From contig UQNI01000005.1 in assembly GCA_900542375.1 (NCBI GenBank), positions 1 to 58,806 on the forward strand: a stretch of DNA of 58,806 nt. Direction: 5' to 3'. How positions within the stretch are numbered: the first letter of the stretch is position 1; the number at the start of each line of letters is the position of its first letter. This document shows positions 43,075 through 52,297 of the stretch, piece after piece. The DNA comes from an uncultured Oscillospiraceae bacterium (GTDB taxonomy: Bacteria > Bacillota > Clostridia > Oscillospirales > Acutalibacteraceae). The notes under the pieces were generated by a model that worked only from the letters and a program-made list of their open reading frames with translations, ran no database searches and was not told where the DNA came from. A program made the translations under genes and the position numbers.

Positions 43075-44439
43075 TTACTGTTGTTCTGCTGATTCTTCTG
43101 CTTCGGTTTGTTCAGTATCCGTTATTGGAAACAATTCAACCAGTAAGGTTGCAATACGGTTGTCTTTCATCAATTCTACCGTAAACTGTACGTTTTTATA
43201 TGTAATGGTAGGGTGTTCACCTTCACGTGGCAAATGCCCCAGTAACTCCACTACAAAGCCTCCAATGGTATCATACTCTTCCTGTGGAAGTTCCATATCC
43301 AATTCATCACTGACTTCGTCAATAGAGGCTATCCCTTTCATACGATACGTAGTTTCATCTATTTTTACAATCTCTTGGTCTTCCCTGTCGTATTCATCTT
43401 CCATGTTGCCTACAAGAGATTCCAAAATATCCTCCATGGTTACAATGCCGGCAGTTCCACCGTATTCATCAATTACAACTGCAATTTGTATCTTACGTTC
43501 AGACAGTTCAGTAAATAACTCACTGCATAGTTTTGTCTCCGGTACAAAATAAGGTTTTCGCATAATATCGATAACAGATGCGGCGTTATTCATATGGTTG
43601 CCGACATATTTCAGTAAATCTTTTACATATACGATACCTACGATATTATCTAAATCCTCGTGGTATACGGGTACACGGGAGTATCCTCCTTTTAACGACA
43701 GCTGAACGATATCGGAAAGGGTAGCAGTATCTTCCACAGCTACTACATCTGTTCTGTGGGTTGCAATATCGGAGGCAGTGGTATCGTTAAATTCAAATAT
43801 TTTGGTAATCAGTTCTTTTTCATTCTCTAAAATTGCTCCAGTTTCTTCACCTTTGTCTACCATGGTGAGGATACCTTCTTCGGTGATTCCTTTCCTTTTT
43901 GCGTCAGGTGCCACGCCAAAGATACGGCTGATTTGTGCCACAATGGTATACAAAATCCATGTAATAGGGAATAGAAGAATACAAACGCCGTTGTAAATGC
44001 CACATATACGCATAGCAACCCCATCTGACCTGAAAATACCAATACGGCGGGGAATCATAACACCAAAAATAAGGAAAAAGATAAGCAGAATAAAAGCGAT
44101 GATAACCAATGCAAAACCGCTTAAAACAGTGTGATGAATTGGCATAAATGTTTCCATCCAACCAATGAGACTGGGAGCAAATTTTTGGTATGCAAATGCA
44201 CAGGCAAAGAACGCAAACATGGTGGTTAATACCTGATATGTTGTAATGGTTTTAGGGTTGTTCATTAATTGTAAAATACGTTTTGCCCGTTTATTGCCTT
44301 CTTCTGCCTGTTTGTTCATGTTATGTACATTTACGTTTAAAATGGAACTTTCGCATAGAACAAAAAATGCATTTAAAAATGTAAATAGCAGAAGAATTAA
44401 AATTGTTAAGAAAATATTACTGTCGGGTTCGGGTCCCAT
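43075..44439 (-). CDS. CNNM/CorC-HlyC family protein with paired CBS domains
   Basis: This 454-residue protein has a CNNM (DUF21) membrane domain (about 1-190, NAFFVLCESSILNVNVHNM). A CBS pair follows (about 220-345; IATHRTDVVAVEDTATLSDI, VIDEYGGTAGIVTMEDILE), then a CorC_HlyC domain (about 365-440, TYRMKGIASIDEVSDELDMEL). These proteins export or regulate magnesium or cobalt and are often misnamed haemolysins. AAAGGGGA precedes the ATG. No terminator is obvious between it and the convergent ktrB terminator. Confidence 0.92.
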   Translation of the reverse strand: MGPEPDSNIFLTILILLLFTFLNAFFVLCESSILNVNVHNMNKQAEEGNKRAKRILQLMNNPKTITTYQVLTTMFAFFACAFAYQKFAPSLIGWMETFMPIHHTVLSGFALVIIAFILLIFFLIFGVMIPRRIGIFRSDGVAMRICGIYNGVCILLFPITWILYTIVAQISRIFGVAPDAKRKGITEEGILTMVDKGEETGAILENEKELITKIFEFNDTTASDIATHRTDVVAVEDTATLSDIVQLSLKGGYSRVPVYHEDLDNIVGIVYVKDLLKYVGNHMNNAASVIDIMRKPYFVPETKLCSELFTELSERKIQIAVVIDEYGGTAGIVTMEDILESLVGNMEDEYDREDQEIVKIDETTYRMKGIASIDEVSDELDMELPQEEYDTIGGFVVELLGHLPREGEHPTITYKNVQFTVELMKDNRIATLLVELFPITDTEQTEAEESAEQQ

Positions 44440-44593
44440 AGTATTCCCCTTTCAAAAGGAATTTGTTATTTTGCTTATATCACAATATTACACTATTTTT
44501 AGCTAAAATGCAAAGAGGGCAGTATATTATTTCATCTTTATATGTGAATAGGTGAAAAAAATAACAATAATTTAGAAAAATTGCACATTTTAC

Positions 44594-44622
44594 TTTACAA
44601 TTATTCAATAAAATGATAAAAT
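44594..44622 (+). promoter_or_regulatory. Sigma-A promoter of nifJ
   Basis: TTTACA at 44594-44599, a 17-bp spacer, and TAAAAT at 44617-44622. A leader of about 80 nt follows. Confidence 0.65.
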
Positions 44623-44709
44623 TTGTTGTATGTATAGGTTGAGTTCCTATCGTTATTATAGGTCCAAATATAATAGAGTTTGGCCAATCCTTTAAGGGGG
44701 AAAATACCA

Positions 44710-47700
44710 ATGGCAAGAAAAATGAAAACCATGGATGGAAACAGTGCTGCAGCGCATGTTTCCTATGCTTTCACAGAAGTTGCAGCAATTTATCCAATTA
44801 CACCTTCTTCCGTAATGGCGGATGAATCAGATAAATATGCAGCAGCTGGTAGAAAAAATCTATTTGGCAGAGAAGTGCAGGTAACAGAGATGCAATCCGA
44901 AGCTGGTGCAGCTGGTGCAGTTCACGGTTCTCTATCTGCCGGTGCTCTCACTACAACATATACAGCCTCTCAAGGCTTATTGTTGATGATCCCTAACATG
45001 TATAAAATGGCGGGTGAGCTGTTACCAAGCGTTATTCATGTGTCTGCACGTACCATTGCAGGACATGCGCTTTCTATTTTTGGTGACCATTCCGACATTT
45101 ATGCATGCCGTCAAACAGGCTATGCTATGCTATGCTCCAATAACCCTCAAGAGGTTATGGACTTGGGCGCGGTAGCACACCTTTCCGCAATTAAAGGCCG
45201 TGTTCCATTTTTACACTTCTTTGACGGTTTCCGTACTTCTCATGAAATTCAAAAAATTCAAACATGGGATTATGAAGATTTAAACGATATGTTGGATCAT
45301 GATGCTGTGGACGCATTCCGTCGTCGTGCGTTGAATCCGGAACATCCGGTATTACATGGCAGCGCACAAAATGGTGATATTTTCTTCCAAAATCGTGAGG
45401 CTTCCAACAAATATTATGATGCTGTACCTGAAATTGTTGTTGACTATATGAATCAAGTCAATGAAAAATGCGGTACTGATTATAAACCATTCAACTATTA
45501 CGGCGCTCCTGATGCAGAAAAAGTAATCATTGCAATGGGTTCTGTATGTGATACTGCAGAAGAAGTGATTGATTACTTAACTGCAGCCGGAGAAAAAGTA
45601 GGTCTTGTAAAAGTAAGACTGTACCGTCCGTTTGTAGCAAAATATTTATTAGATGTTTTGCCTAAAACAGTAAAATCCATTTCTGTATTAGACAGAACAA
45701 AAGAGCCGGGTTCCATTGGTGAACCTTTATATCTTGATGTTGTGGCTGCATTGAAAGGTACAGAGTTTGAAACCACTCCTGTTCTTTCAGGCCGTTACGG
45801 TTTGGCATCCAAAGATACAAATCCAAGCTGTATTGTTGCGGTTTATCGTAATATGGATGCAGCTGAATCTAAAAAACGTTTCACAGTAGGTATCAATGAT
45901 GATGTTACCAATACATCTTTACCTTTGCTGGAGAATCCGGATACAACACCTAAGGGTATTCACTCCTGTAAATTCTGGGGTCTGGGTGCTGACGGTACCG
46001 TTGGTGCAAACAAAAACTCCATTAAAATTATTGGTGACAAAACAGACATGTATGCACAAGGTTACTTTGCATATGACTCTAAGAAATCCGGTGGTGTTAC
46101 CATTTCTCACTTGCGTTTTGGTGACAAACCGATTAAAAGTACATACTACATCAACAAAGCAGACTTTGTTGCTTGCCATAATCCATCCTATATTGACAAA
46201 TATGATATGGTAGAGGATTTGAAAAAAGGCGGTAGCTTCCTTCTAAACTGCTCTTGGGATTTGGATGAACTAAACCAAAGATTACCTGCTAAAGTAAAAA
46301 GATTCTTAGCAGAAAATGATATTAATTTCTATACTATCGACGGTATCAAAATTGGTAAAGAAATTGGTCTTGGCGGACGTATCAATACCATTCTTCAGGC
46401 TGCTTTCTTTAATATTGCAAAAATTATTCCGATTGAAAAAGCTGTTGAGTATATGAAAGATGCAGCAACAAAATCTTACGGTAAAAAAGGTGAGAAAGTT
46501 GTTGCAATGAACCATGCTGCAATTGACCGCGGTGTAACAGATGCAGTAAAAGTTGAAATTCCTGCTGATTGGAAAAATGCAGTGGATGAAACTGTACAAG
46601 AAGCAGCAGTAGAAGGCCGCAAAGAGGTTGTAGATTTTGTAAATAACATTCTAACTCCAGTTAATGCACAAAGAGGCGATGCACTTCCTGTATCCGCATT
46701 TGTTGGAATGGAAGACGGAACCATGCCTCAAGGTACCGCAGCATACGAAAAACGTGGTATTGCTGTTGATGTTCCGGAATGGATGCCTGAGAATTGTATT
46801 CAATGTAACTTCTGTGCATATGTATGCCCTCACTCTGTAATTCGCCCAATACCAATGACAGAGGCTGAAGTGGCGGCAGCGCCTGAAGCAACCAAATCTA
46901 TGAATATGACAGGTATGCCTGACCTGAAATTTGTTATGACGGTTTCTACACTGGACTGTACAGGCTGCGGTTCTTGTGCGCAAGTATGTCCTGGTAAAAA
47001 AGGCGAAAAAGCATTGGTTATGAAACCAATTGATACTCAAATGCCTTTCCAAGAAGTATATAACTATGGTCAAACCATTGATGAAAAACCTGAAGTATTT
47101 GAGAAGTTTAAAACTTCTACCGTAAAAGGAAGTCAGTTTAAACAACCATTATTTGAGTTCTCCGGCGCTTGTGCAGGCTGTGGTGAGACTCCTTATGCAA
47201 AATTGGTGACTCAGTTGTACGGCGACAGAATGATGATTGCCAATGCAACAGGCTGTTCTTCCATTTGGGCAGGTTCAGCTCCATCCACACCATATACCGT
47301 GAATAAACAAGGCCGCGGTCCATCTTGGGCAAACTCTTTGTTTGAAGATAACGCAGAATTTGGTTTGGGTATGAATTTGGCACAACGTGCAGTTCGTGAC
47401 AGATTGAAAGAGCATGTTGAGAATATTCAGAATGCAGATGTAGCAGCAGAAACAAAAGCTGCTTGTGCTGCTTATCTTGAAACATTCGAAGACAGTGATA
47501 CAAACTTTGAAGCTGCTTTGACATTGACAAAAGAGCTGGAAAAAATTGCTGATTGTGACTGTGATGCAGGTAAACTGGCGAAAAAAGTTTTGATTGATAA
47601 AGACTTCTTAGCGAAAAAATCTGTATGGATTCTTGGTGGTGACGGCTGGGCTTATGACATCGGCTTTGGCGGACTGGACCATGCAATTGCTACCGGCGAA

Positions 47701-48264
47701 AATATCAATATTTTAGTATTTGATACAGAGGTTTACTCTAACACAGGCGGCCAGGCATCGAAAGCTTCTCCAATTGGTTCTGTTGCTCAGTTTGCCGCAA
47801 CAGGTAAAGGTACTAAAAAGAAAGACCTTGCAGCAATTGCTATGAGCTACGGTGATGTATACGTTGCAAGTATTGCAATGGGTGCAGATTACAACCAAAC
47901 TCTAAAAGCGGTAAGAGAAGCAGAAAGCTATAATGGTCCATCTGTCATCATTGCTTATTCTCCATGTATCAATCATGGTATTAAAAATGGTATGAGTACA
48001 GTACAGGATGTTGAAAAACGTGCAGTAGCTGCAGGTTATTGGAGCCTATTCCGTTATGACCCACGTTTGAAAGAACAGGGTAAAAATCCATTTATGCTGG
48101 ATAGTAAAGCTCCATCCGCAAGTTATCGTGACTTCTTGATGAGCGAGGTTCGTTACAATGCGTTGACACGTTCTTTCCCAGACCGTGCAGAACTCTTGTT
48201 TACAGAAGCAGAAGAATTTGCAATGGATAAATATCAACAACTGGTAAAATTGGCACAAGGCTAA
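44710..48264 (+). CDS. nifJ: Pyruvate:ferredoxin (flavodoxin) oxidoreductase, single-chain
   Basis: This 1184-residue enzyme oxidises pyruvate to acetyl-CoA and CO2 and reduces ferredoxin. Domains in order: pyruvate-binding domain I (GNSAAAHVSYAFTEVAAIYPITPSS), domain II, the gamma domain, and the 2[4Fe-4S] ferredoxin domain (CIQCNFCAYVCPH and CTGCGSCAQVCPG). The thiamine diphosphate domain has GACAGCGETPYAKL, GCSSIWAGSAPSTPY and GGDGWAYDIGFGGLDH. The proximal cluster cysteines are present. Codon use is more biased than in neighbours, as expected for a highly expressed gene. AAGGGGG selects the ATG at 44710; a frame open from 44680 reads through the ribosome site. Confidence 0.97.
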   Translation: MARKMKTMDGNSAAAHVSYAFTEVAAIYPITPSSVMADESDKYAAAGRKNLFGREVQVTEMQSEAGAAGAVHGSLSAGALTTTYTASQGLLLMIPNMYKMAGELLPSVIHVSARTIAGHALSIFGDHSDIYACRQTGYAMLCSNNPQEVMDLGAVAHLSAIKGRVPFLHFFDGFRTSHEIQKIQTWDYEDLNDMLDHDAVDAFRRRALNPEHPVLHGSAQNGDIFFQNREASNKYYDAVPEIVVDYMNQVNEKCGTDYKPFNYYGAPDAEKVIIAMGSVCDTAEEVIDYLTAAGEKVGLVKVRLYRPFVAKYLLDVLPKTVKSISVLDRTKEPGSIGEPLYLDVVAALKGTEFETTPVLSGRYGLASKDTNPSCIVAVYRNMDAAESKKRFTVGINDDVTNTSLPLLENPDTTPKGIHSCKFWGLGADGTVGANKNSIKIIGDKTDMYAQGYFAYDSKKSGGVTISHLRFGDKPIKSTYYINKADFVACHNPSYIDKYDMVEDLKKGGSFLLNCSWDLDELNQRLPAKVKRFLAENDINFYTIDGIKIGKEIGLGGRINTILQAAFFNIAKIIPIEKAVEYMKDAATKSYGKKGEKVVAMNHAAIDRGVTDAVKVEIPADWKNAVDETVQEAAVEGRKEVVDFVNNILTPVNAQRGDALPVSAFVGMEDGTMPQGTAAYEKRGIAVDVPEWMPENCIQCNFCAYVCPHSVIRPIPMTEAEVAAAPEATKSMNMTGMPDLKFVMTVSTLDCTGCGSCAQVCPGKKGEKALVMKPIDTQMPFQEVYNYGQTIDEKPEVFEKFKTSTVKGSQFKQPLFEFSGACAGCGETPYAKLVTQLYGDRMMIANATGCSSIWAGSAPSTPYTVNKQGRGPSWANSLFEDNAEFGLGMNLAQRAVRDRLKEHVENIQNADVAAETKAACAAYLETFEDSDTNFEAALTLTKELEKIADCDCDAGKLAKKVLIDKDFLAKKSVWILGGDGWAYDIGFGGLDHAIATGENINILVFDTEVYSNTGGQASKASPIGSVAQFAATGKGTKKKDLAAIAMSYGDVYVASIAMGADYNQTLKAVREAESYNGPSVIIAYSPCINHGIKNGMSTVQDVEKRAVAAGYWSLFRYDPRLKEQGKNPFMLDSKAPSASYRDFLMSEVRYNALTRSFPDRAELLFTEAEEFAMDKYQQLVKLAQG

Positions 48265-48287
48265 ATAGAGTATATTTCGATATAAAT

Positions 48288-48326
48288 AAAAGCTTCTTTG
48301 CATACTTATGCAAAGAAGCTTTTTTA
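48288..48326 (+). terminator. Terminator of nifJ
   Basis: Perfect stem AAAAGCTTCTTTGCAT/ATGCAAAGAAGCTTTT with a T-run. Confidence 0.93.
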
Positions 48327-48520
48327 TTTTTGTTGTATCACAATTTTATGTATATCAAATGATAATTCTATTATAACAATGACGTATAATAACACATATC
48401 TGCTATCAGAGGATATTATATATCGAAAGATATGGAAACAAATGAAGTAAGTATGTAATCACAACAGATAATTTGCAATTGGTATAATCGGTGTGTAAGA
48501 GTTTGATTCATCAGATACAA

Positions 48521-48556
48521 GAATTCCCTCCTACAATTAATAGGAGGGAATTTTTT
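48521..48556. terminator. Hairpin after the first FUSC gene
   Basis: GAATTCCCTCCTA pairs with TAGGAGGGAATT. On the minus strand the following T-run is weak; on the plus strand it is strong. Confidence 0.55.
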
Positions 48557-49661
48557 AAGCAGATACTTCAACAGAGGTTTCTTTTGAAGTAGATTGTTTT
48601 AATTTTTTCCATATATTCGCATTCTCAATCATCAGTAGAATAGCCACAATTAATACGCCGATGAACAAGTATATTAGTCTTGCAGGCCAAGCAACTGCGC
48701 TTTCTAATCCTAGACTATGGGCGCTGCCCAATGCACTGATTACAACAAAAATTTGCTGGAATTGATATTTATTGATGTAGGTATAAATATATCCTGCAAC
48801 GAGTAAACCAATGTTGAGATATTCAGCCGGAATGATAAAGTCAAAAACAGATATGTAGATGAGACCACCGATAATTGTAGCAAAGATACGATAAGCAGTC
48901 CGATGAGCAGTTTCATGCGGTTTTAATTGAGTCAGAGATAGAATAGGTAGGCTGAGCCATAACGTACGAGCGGAACCAATCATATCTCCTATAAACATGG
49001 CAATGGTCATGCCAATTGCCATGCGCAAGAAAAATTTGGTTTTAACGGAAGTATAGGCACTGGCTGTATTTTTTATAGCATCCAAGACACCTACTTTAGG
49101 GCAGGGCTTTTTTCTATGAACAATAAAGTAAACAATTCCAACTAATGCGCCTCCGGCAGCTAAACTTGCCATACGCATACCGAAATCAATGTCGTATACG
49201 GGAGTGCTTTGCGTGAAAATATAACAGAGTAAAAATGGCATAAAAGAACGGTACTCTGCTCTTTGACCGGACAATACCATAATGGCACATACGGTAATAA
49301 AGTTTATCAACAGTCCAAGCCACGGGTTTATGGCTGCTACAAATGCAGATAATCCGGTTAATACAAATAGTCCAAAAATAACAAAAGGAGCTTGGGTATG
49401 TTTTATACCTATATCTAATTTTAAAAACATTAATAAGCCTGTTACAATACAAACGCCTGTGTAGGTTGCGGTTGAACCAAACAATGCGCTGAAGCCAACG
49501 ATAAATAGAATAATAAAAGCAAACAGAAGTGTTTTTGTACCAATTAACTTTAACACTTTTATACTTTTTTTCGTAGGCTTTTTCTCATGATTCAATTGAG
49601 GGTCTTTTTTGTTAGATGCTGTATGTTCACGGTCTAACGTCTCCAGTTCAACGTGTTCCAT
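48555..49661 (-). CDS. FUSC-family membrane protein
   Basis: This 368-residue protein has a polar head of about 40 residues and then two six-helix halves, the second starting at FFLRMAIGMTIAMFIGDMIGS. The motif AHRTAYRIFATIIGGLIYISVF matches FUSC/aromatic acid exporter-type proteins. These are candidate effluxers of aromatic acids or similar compounds. It is paralogous to the next gene upstream, and the two lie in tandem. AAAGGAAG precedes the ATG. Confidence 0.82.
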   Translation of the reverse strand: MEHVELETLDREHTASNKKDPQLNHEKKPTKKSIKVLKLIGTKTLLFAFIILFIVGFSALFGSTATYTGVCIVTGLLMFLKLDIGIKHTQAPFVIFGLFVLTGLSAFVAAINPWLGLLINFITVCAIMVLSGQRAEYRSFMPFLLCYIFTQSTPVYDIDFGMRMASLAAGGALVGIVYFIVHRKKPCPKVGVLDAIKNTASAYTSVKTKFFLRMAIGMTIAMFIGDMIGSARTLWLSLPILSLTQLKPHETAHRTAYRIFATIIGGLIYISVFDFIIPAEYLNIGLLVAGYIYTYINKYQFQQIFVVISALGSAHSLGLESAVAWPARLIYLFIGVLIVAILLMIENANIWKKLKQSTSKETSVEVSA

Positions 49662-49811
49662 GATAATATGACTTCCTTTCTAAAATAAAAATTACAATCA
49701 TCTAAAGTCTGCAGGCTTTAAAATTATATACTACTATTTTTGAGAAATAATGTAATGATAACATATTTAAAATATTAAGTTGTGAACAAATTTTTAATCT
49801 TATAAAATTTA

Positions 49812-49842
49812 AACCGGCATTATCAATCGAGTAATGCCGGTT
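49812..49842 (-). terminator. Terminator of the second FUSC gene
   Basis: AACCGGCATTA pairs with TAATGCCGGTT with a 9-nt loop; on the minus strand a T-rich run follows. Confidence 0.8.
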
Positions 49843-49845
49843 AGG

Positions 49846-50925
49846 TTAGGTAGATGATTTTTTATGGCGTGCTTTCATTTTTTGTATTTGCCCGTAAATT
49901 CTGTCCATTAGACGGAATTTTGCACATAAACTAATAAAAACTACAATTGCAATGCCGATTAACACGAACAAAATACGCATTTCGAATGCCACATCTGCTT
50001 GCAAGAAGACCATTGCTCCGCTTAAAGAGTTTAGGGTAATAAATATCTGTTGTATCCAGTAAGTGCGCAAAAATAAATAAATATATCCTGTTAATATAAG
50101 CAGTACAGGATGCCATGGATCCGGAACGACCCATTCAAATAACACAAAATATAAAATACCGCCAATAATGGTTCCAATAATTCGATATACAATTTTTTTG
50201 CGGCTTTCATTTACAAAGGGATGAACTAAAGAAAGTACTGTAAAGGAAATCCAAGCAGGTTTTAACACATGGTAGAAATCTCCAATTAACATGGCGATAG
50301 TTAATCCTGTTGTTAAACGAATAAAAAATTTAGTACGAATCGAGCAGAAATGAGTCTCTCTGAAAATATCTGTAATATTACGTCTTCTTTTTACTTTGCG
50401 ATGACGCATATAATAGATAATTGCGACAATGAGCCCTCCTCCTGCAATGCCTATCATACGTAATCCATAATCTATGCCGTATACAGGGCTGCTTTGTGCA
50501 AACAAATAGCAAGATAAAATAGGGTAATAAGCTTTTGCCATCGGTTGATGGCTGGTTAGCGTTAATATGATATAAATAGATGCGAAATTAACAAAAACGC
50601 CAATTGCAGGATGAAAAGAAGCTAGGAAGGTAGCTCCGCCTGTCAAAAGAAATGAACCCCAAATTACAAAGGCGCCTTGCAGCGGTTTAATGCCAATATC
50701 TGTTCGCCAAAAGCTAATAATTGCAAGAGAAATGGTCAGACCGATTAGACCGTTGCCGCTTCCCAGGCAAAAGGTATATAACTCTACAAATCCAAACATA
50801 AAGGCTATGATAAAAAGATTCATAAGAGCTCTTTTAAAAAAGCCTTTATTATTATGACCGGTTGGAATAGCTGCGGGAGACATAGACTGTGCTGCGCTGC
50901 CAATACCGTCAAAAGAGAATTCCAC
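49846..50925 (-). CDS. FUSC-family membrane protein
   Basis: This 359-residue protein has the same plan as its downstream neighbour: a short polar head, six helices, a loop with RHRKVKRRRNITDIFRE, then FFIRLTTGLTIAMLIGDFYHV and the motif RKKIVYRIIGTIIGGILYFVL. The equivalent segments line up, so the two arose by duplication. The start is a GTG at 50925 with only a weak ribosome site. An internal ATG 14 codons later is also poorly supported, so the start is uncertain. Confidence 0.8.
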   Translation of the reverse strand: MEFSFDGIGSAAQSMSPAAIPTGHNNKGFFKRALMNLFIIAFMFGFVELYTFCLGSGNGLIGLTISLAIISFWRTDIGIKPLQGAFVIWGSFLLTGGATFLASFHPAIGVFVNFASIYIILTLTSHQPMAKAYYPILSCYLFAQSSPVYGIDYGLRMIGIAGGGLIVAIIYYMRHRKVKRRRNITDIFRETHFCSIRTKFFIRLTTGLTIAMLIGDFYHVLKPAWISFTVLSLVHPFVNESRKKIVYRIIGTIIGGILYFVLFEWVVPDPWHPVLLILTGYIYLFLRTYWIQQIFITLNSLSGAMVFLQADVAFEMRILFVLIGIAIVVFISLCAKFRLMDRIYGQIQKMKARHKKSST

Positions 50926-51151
50926 TTGTACTCACGAACTTTCTATAATATTTTTTCTTTTTATGTGAAAATTGTTAAAAAATAAAAAGAAAATATATGC
51001 TATATAACTATCATACGCGAAATGTTGAGAAGATATGTGAATAATTTATGACGTGACCTGTAGATTTAACTAATGAAATATTAGTTATTATATGCAGATT
51101 GCACAATTATTTTATTTTCTCTTACCTATTTGGCAAAATAAAAAAATATAG
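50926..51151. other. Gene-free divergent gap
   Basis: AT-rich, no ORF. A short inverted repeat (AACTAAT/ATTAGTT) lies at about 51069-51087, possibly an operator. The rpsO promoter and leader follow. Confidence 0.5.
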
Positions 51152-51180
51152 TTTACAAATTGCAGACGATATGATATAAT
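51152..51180 (+). promoter_or_regulatory. Sigma-A promoter of rpsO
   Basis: TTTACA at 51152-51157, a 17-bp spacer, and a consensus TATAAT at 51175-51180. Confidence 0.8.
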
Positions 51181-51186
51181 CATTCG

Positions 51187-51282
51187 GTAAATATCCCTTT
51201 CCCCGGATTAAGGAATAAGCCCAAATTTAGGAATTCACCAGCCTTTTTCTGTGGTTAGCGGATAAATAATAAAAAGGTGGAA
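51187..51282 (+). promoter_or_regulatory. Leader of rpsO, candidate S15 autoregulatory RNA
   Basis: This is a leader of about 100 nt with unusually GC-rich patches (CCCTTTCCCCGGATTAAGG, CACCAGCC...GGTTAGCGG) in an AT-rich setting. S15 leaders of Firmicutes occupy this position and bind S15 to repress translation. I could not fold it with certainty. Confidence 0.45.
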
Positions 51283-51289
51283 CTATTTT

Positions 51290-51556
51290 ATGTTACTAAA
51301 AGAAGAAAAAAGCAAAGTAATTGCTGAGTATGCAACACATGAGGGAGATACAGGTTCTCCGGAGGTTCAAATTGCAATTCTAACAAAAAGAATTAACGAT
51401 TTGACCGAGCATTTAAAAACACACAAAAAAGACCATCACTCTCGCCGTGGACTATTGAAAATGGTTGGTCAAAGAAGAAATCTACTAAACTATGTCATGA
51501 AAAAGGATATTGAGCGTTACCGTTCTATTATTGCTAGACTTGGTATTCGTAAATAA
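51290..51556 (+). CDS. rpsO: 30S ribosomal protein S15
   Basis: This 88-residue S15 has the whole-family pattern: THEGDTGSPEVQIAILTKRI, LTEHLKTHKKDHHSRRGLL, MVGQRRNLLNYVMKKD and YRSIIARLGIRK. It binds 16S rRNA and organises the central domain of the 30S subunit. AAAGGTGG precedes the ATG. In many genomes pnp follows rpsO; here it does not. Confidence 0.98.
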   Translation: MLLKEEKSKVIAEYATHEGDTGSPEVQIAILTKRINDLTEHLKTHKKDHHSRRGLLKMVGQRRNLLNYVMKKDIERYRSIIARLGIRK

Positions 51557-51566
51557 TAAATTTCAT

Positions 51567-51599
51567 AAAAAAGCAGCTGTTTTACGCAGCTGCTTTTTT
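51567..51599 (+). terminator. Terminator of rpsO
   Basis: AAAAAAGCAGCTG pairs with CAGCTGCTTTTTT. Confidence 0.92.
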
Positions 51600-51665
51600 A
51601 CTTTTTTCAAAAGAATATAAAATTTGTTGAAATATCATATATTTTTGTGAATGATATATAAAATA

Positions 51666-51693
51666 TTGACATTTTTTATATATGTGATATGAT
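51666..51693 (+). promoter_or_regulatory. Sigma-A promoter of the small membrane protein gene
   Basis: TTGACA at 51666-51671, a 16-bp spacer, and TATGAT at 51688-51693. Confidence 0.6.
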
Positions 51694-51742
51694 GTAAATA
51701 TGTCTATTAAAATCAATGGATGATAAAAAAAGGAGGAATTTT

Positions 51743-52297
51743 ATGAGGTTTTTTAACTGGAAAACGGCAATTGTCAGTTTGGTTATTTTTGTTGTTCCTA
51801 TCTTTTTTTATCCTGTATCAGGAACCATGACAAATGGTGTAACTACATATTCGTATGGTTTCCCTTCTAACTGGTTGTCTGTACGGTTTGATACACAAGG
51901 CGGCAGACTGTTTGGTTTTGAATTATTTGGAGCCAATATTGTTGGGACAAATGTCAGTATTTTAACAGCTTTATTGGACTTACTTGTTATTTATTTGGTT
52001 GTGACCGCATTTGTAAAGGTGTTTTGGATCAATCACTTTTCTATTAAATTTTCAAATTGGAGAGAAAAACGTCGTTGTAAAAAAGAAGGGATTCCTTTTG
52101 TTCCTTCCCACTTTCATCAAGAGGAATCAAAAGTAGACGAGAACACTGTATCCAATGCCAAGGTGTATGAGAGCGAAGAACGGGATACTTTATCTAGGAC
52201 AGAGCAAACTGTGAAGGAATCATTTCAAACACATCCTTGTAAGGATGAATTACAGTCTAATCTTTTGGGAGAGATGGAAAAGGATAAGACGGCTTAA
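51743..52297 (+). CDS. Small two-helix membrane protein of unknown function
   Basis: This 184-residue protein has membrane helices at about 8-27 and 74-98. The short external loop reads TTYSYGFPSNWLSVRFDTQGG. The charged cytoplasmic tail of about 85 residues is rich in Glu, Lys and Ser. I do not recognise a family. AAGGAGG selects the ATG at 51743 over one at 51716. Its end overlaps the end of convergent spoVAD by 4 bp, leaving no room for a shared terminator. Confidence 0.72.
   Translation: MRFFNWKTAIVSLVIFVVPIFFYPVSGTMTNGVTTYSYGFPSNWLSVRFDTQGGRLFGFELFGANIVGTNVSILTALLDLLVIYLVVTAFVKVFWINHFSIKFSNWREKRRCKKEGIPFVPSHFHQEESKVDENTVSNAKVYESEERDTLSRTEQTVKESFQTHPCKDELQSNLLGEMEKDKTA

Noticed and set aside
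46651..47686. Long minus-strand frames inside nifJ
   Set aside because: They are antisense shadows of a highly biased, clearly coding gene.
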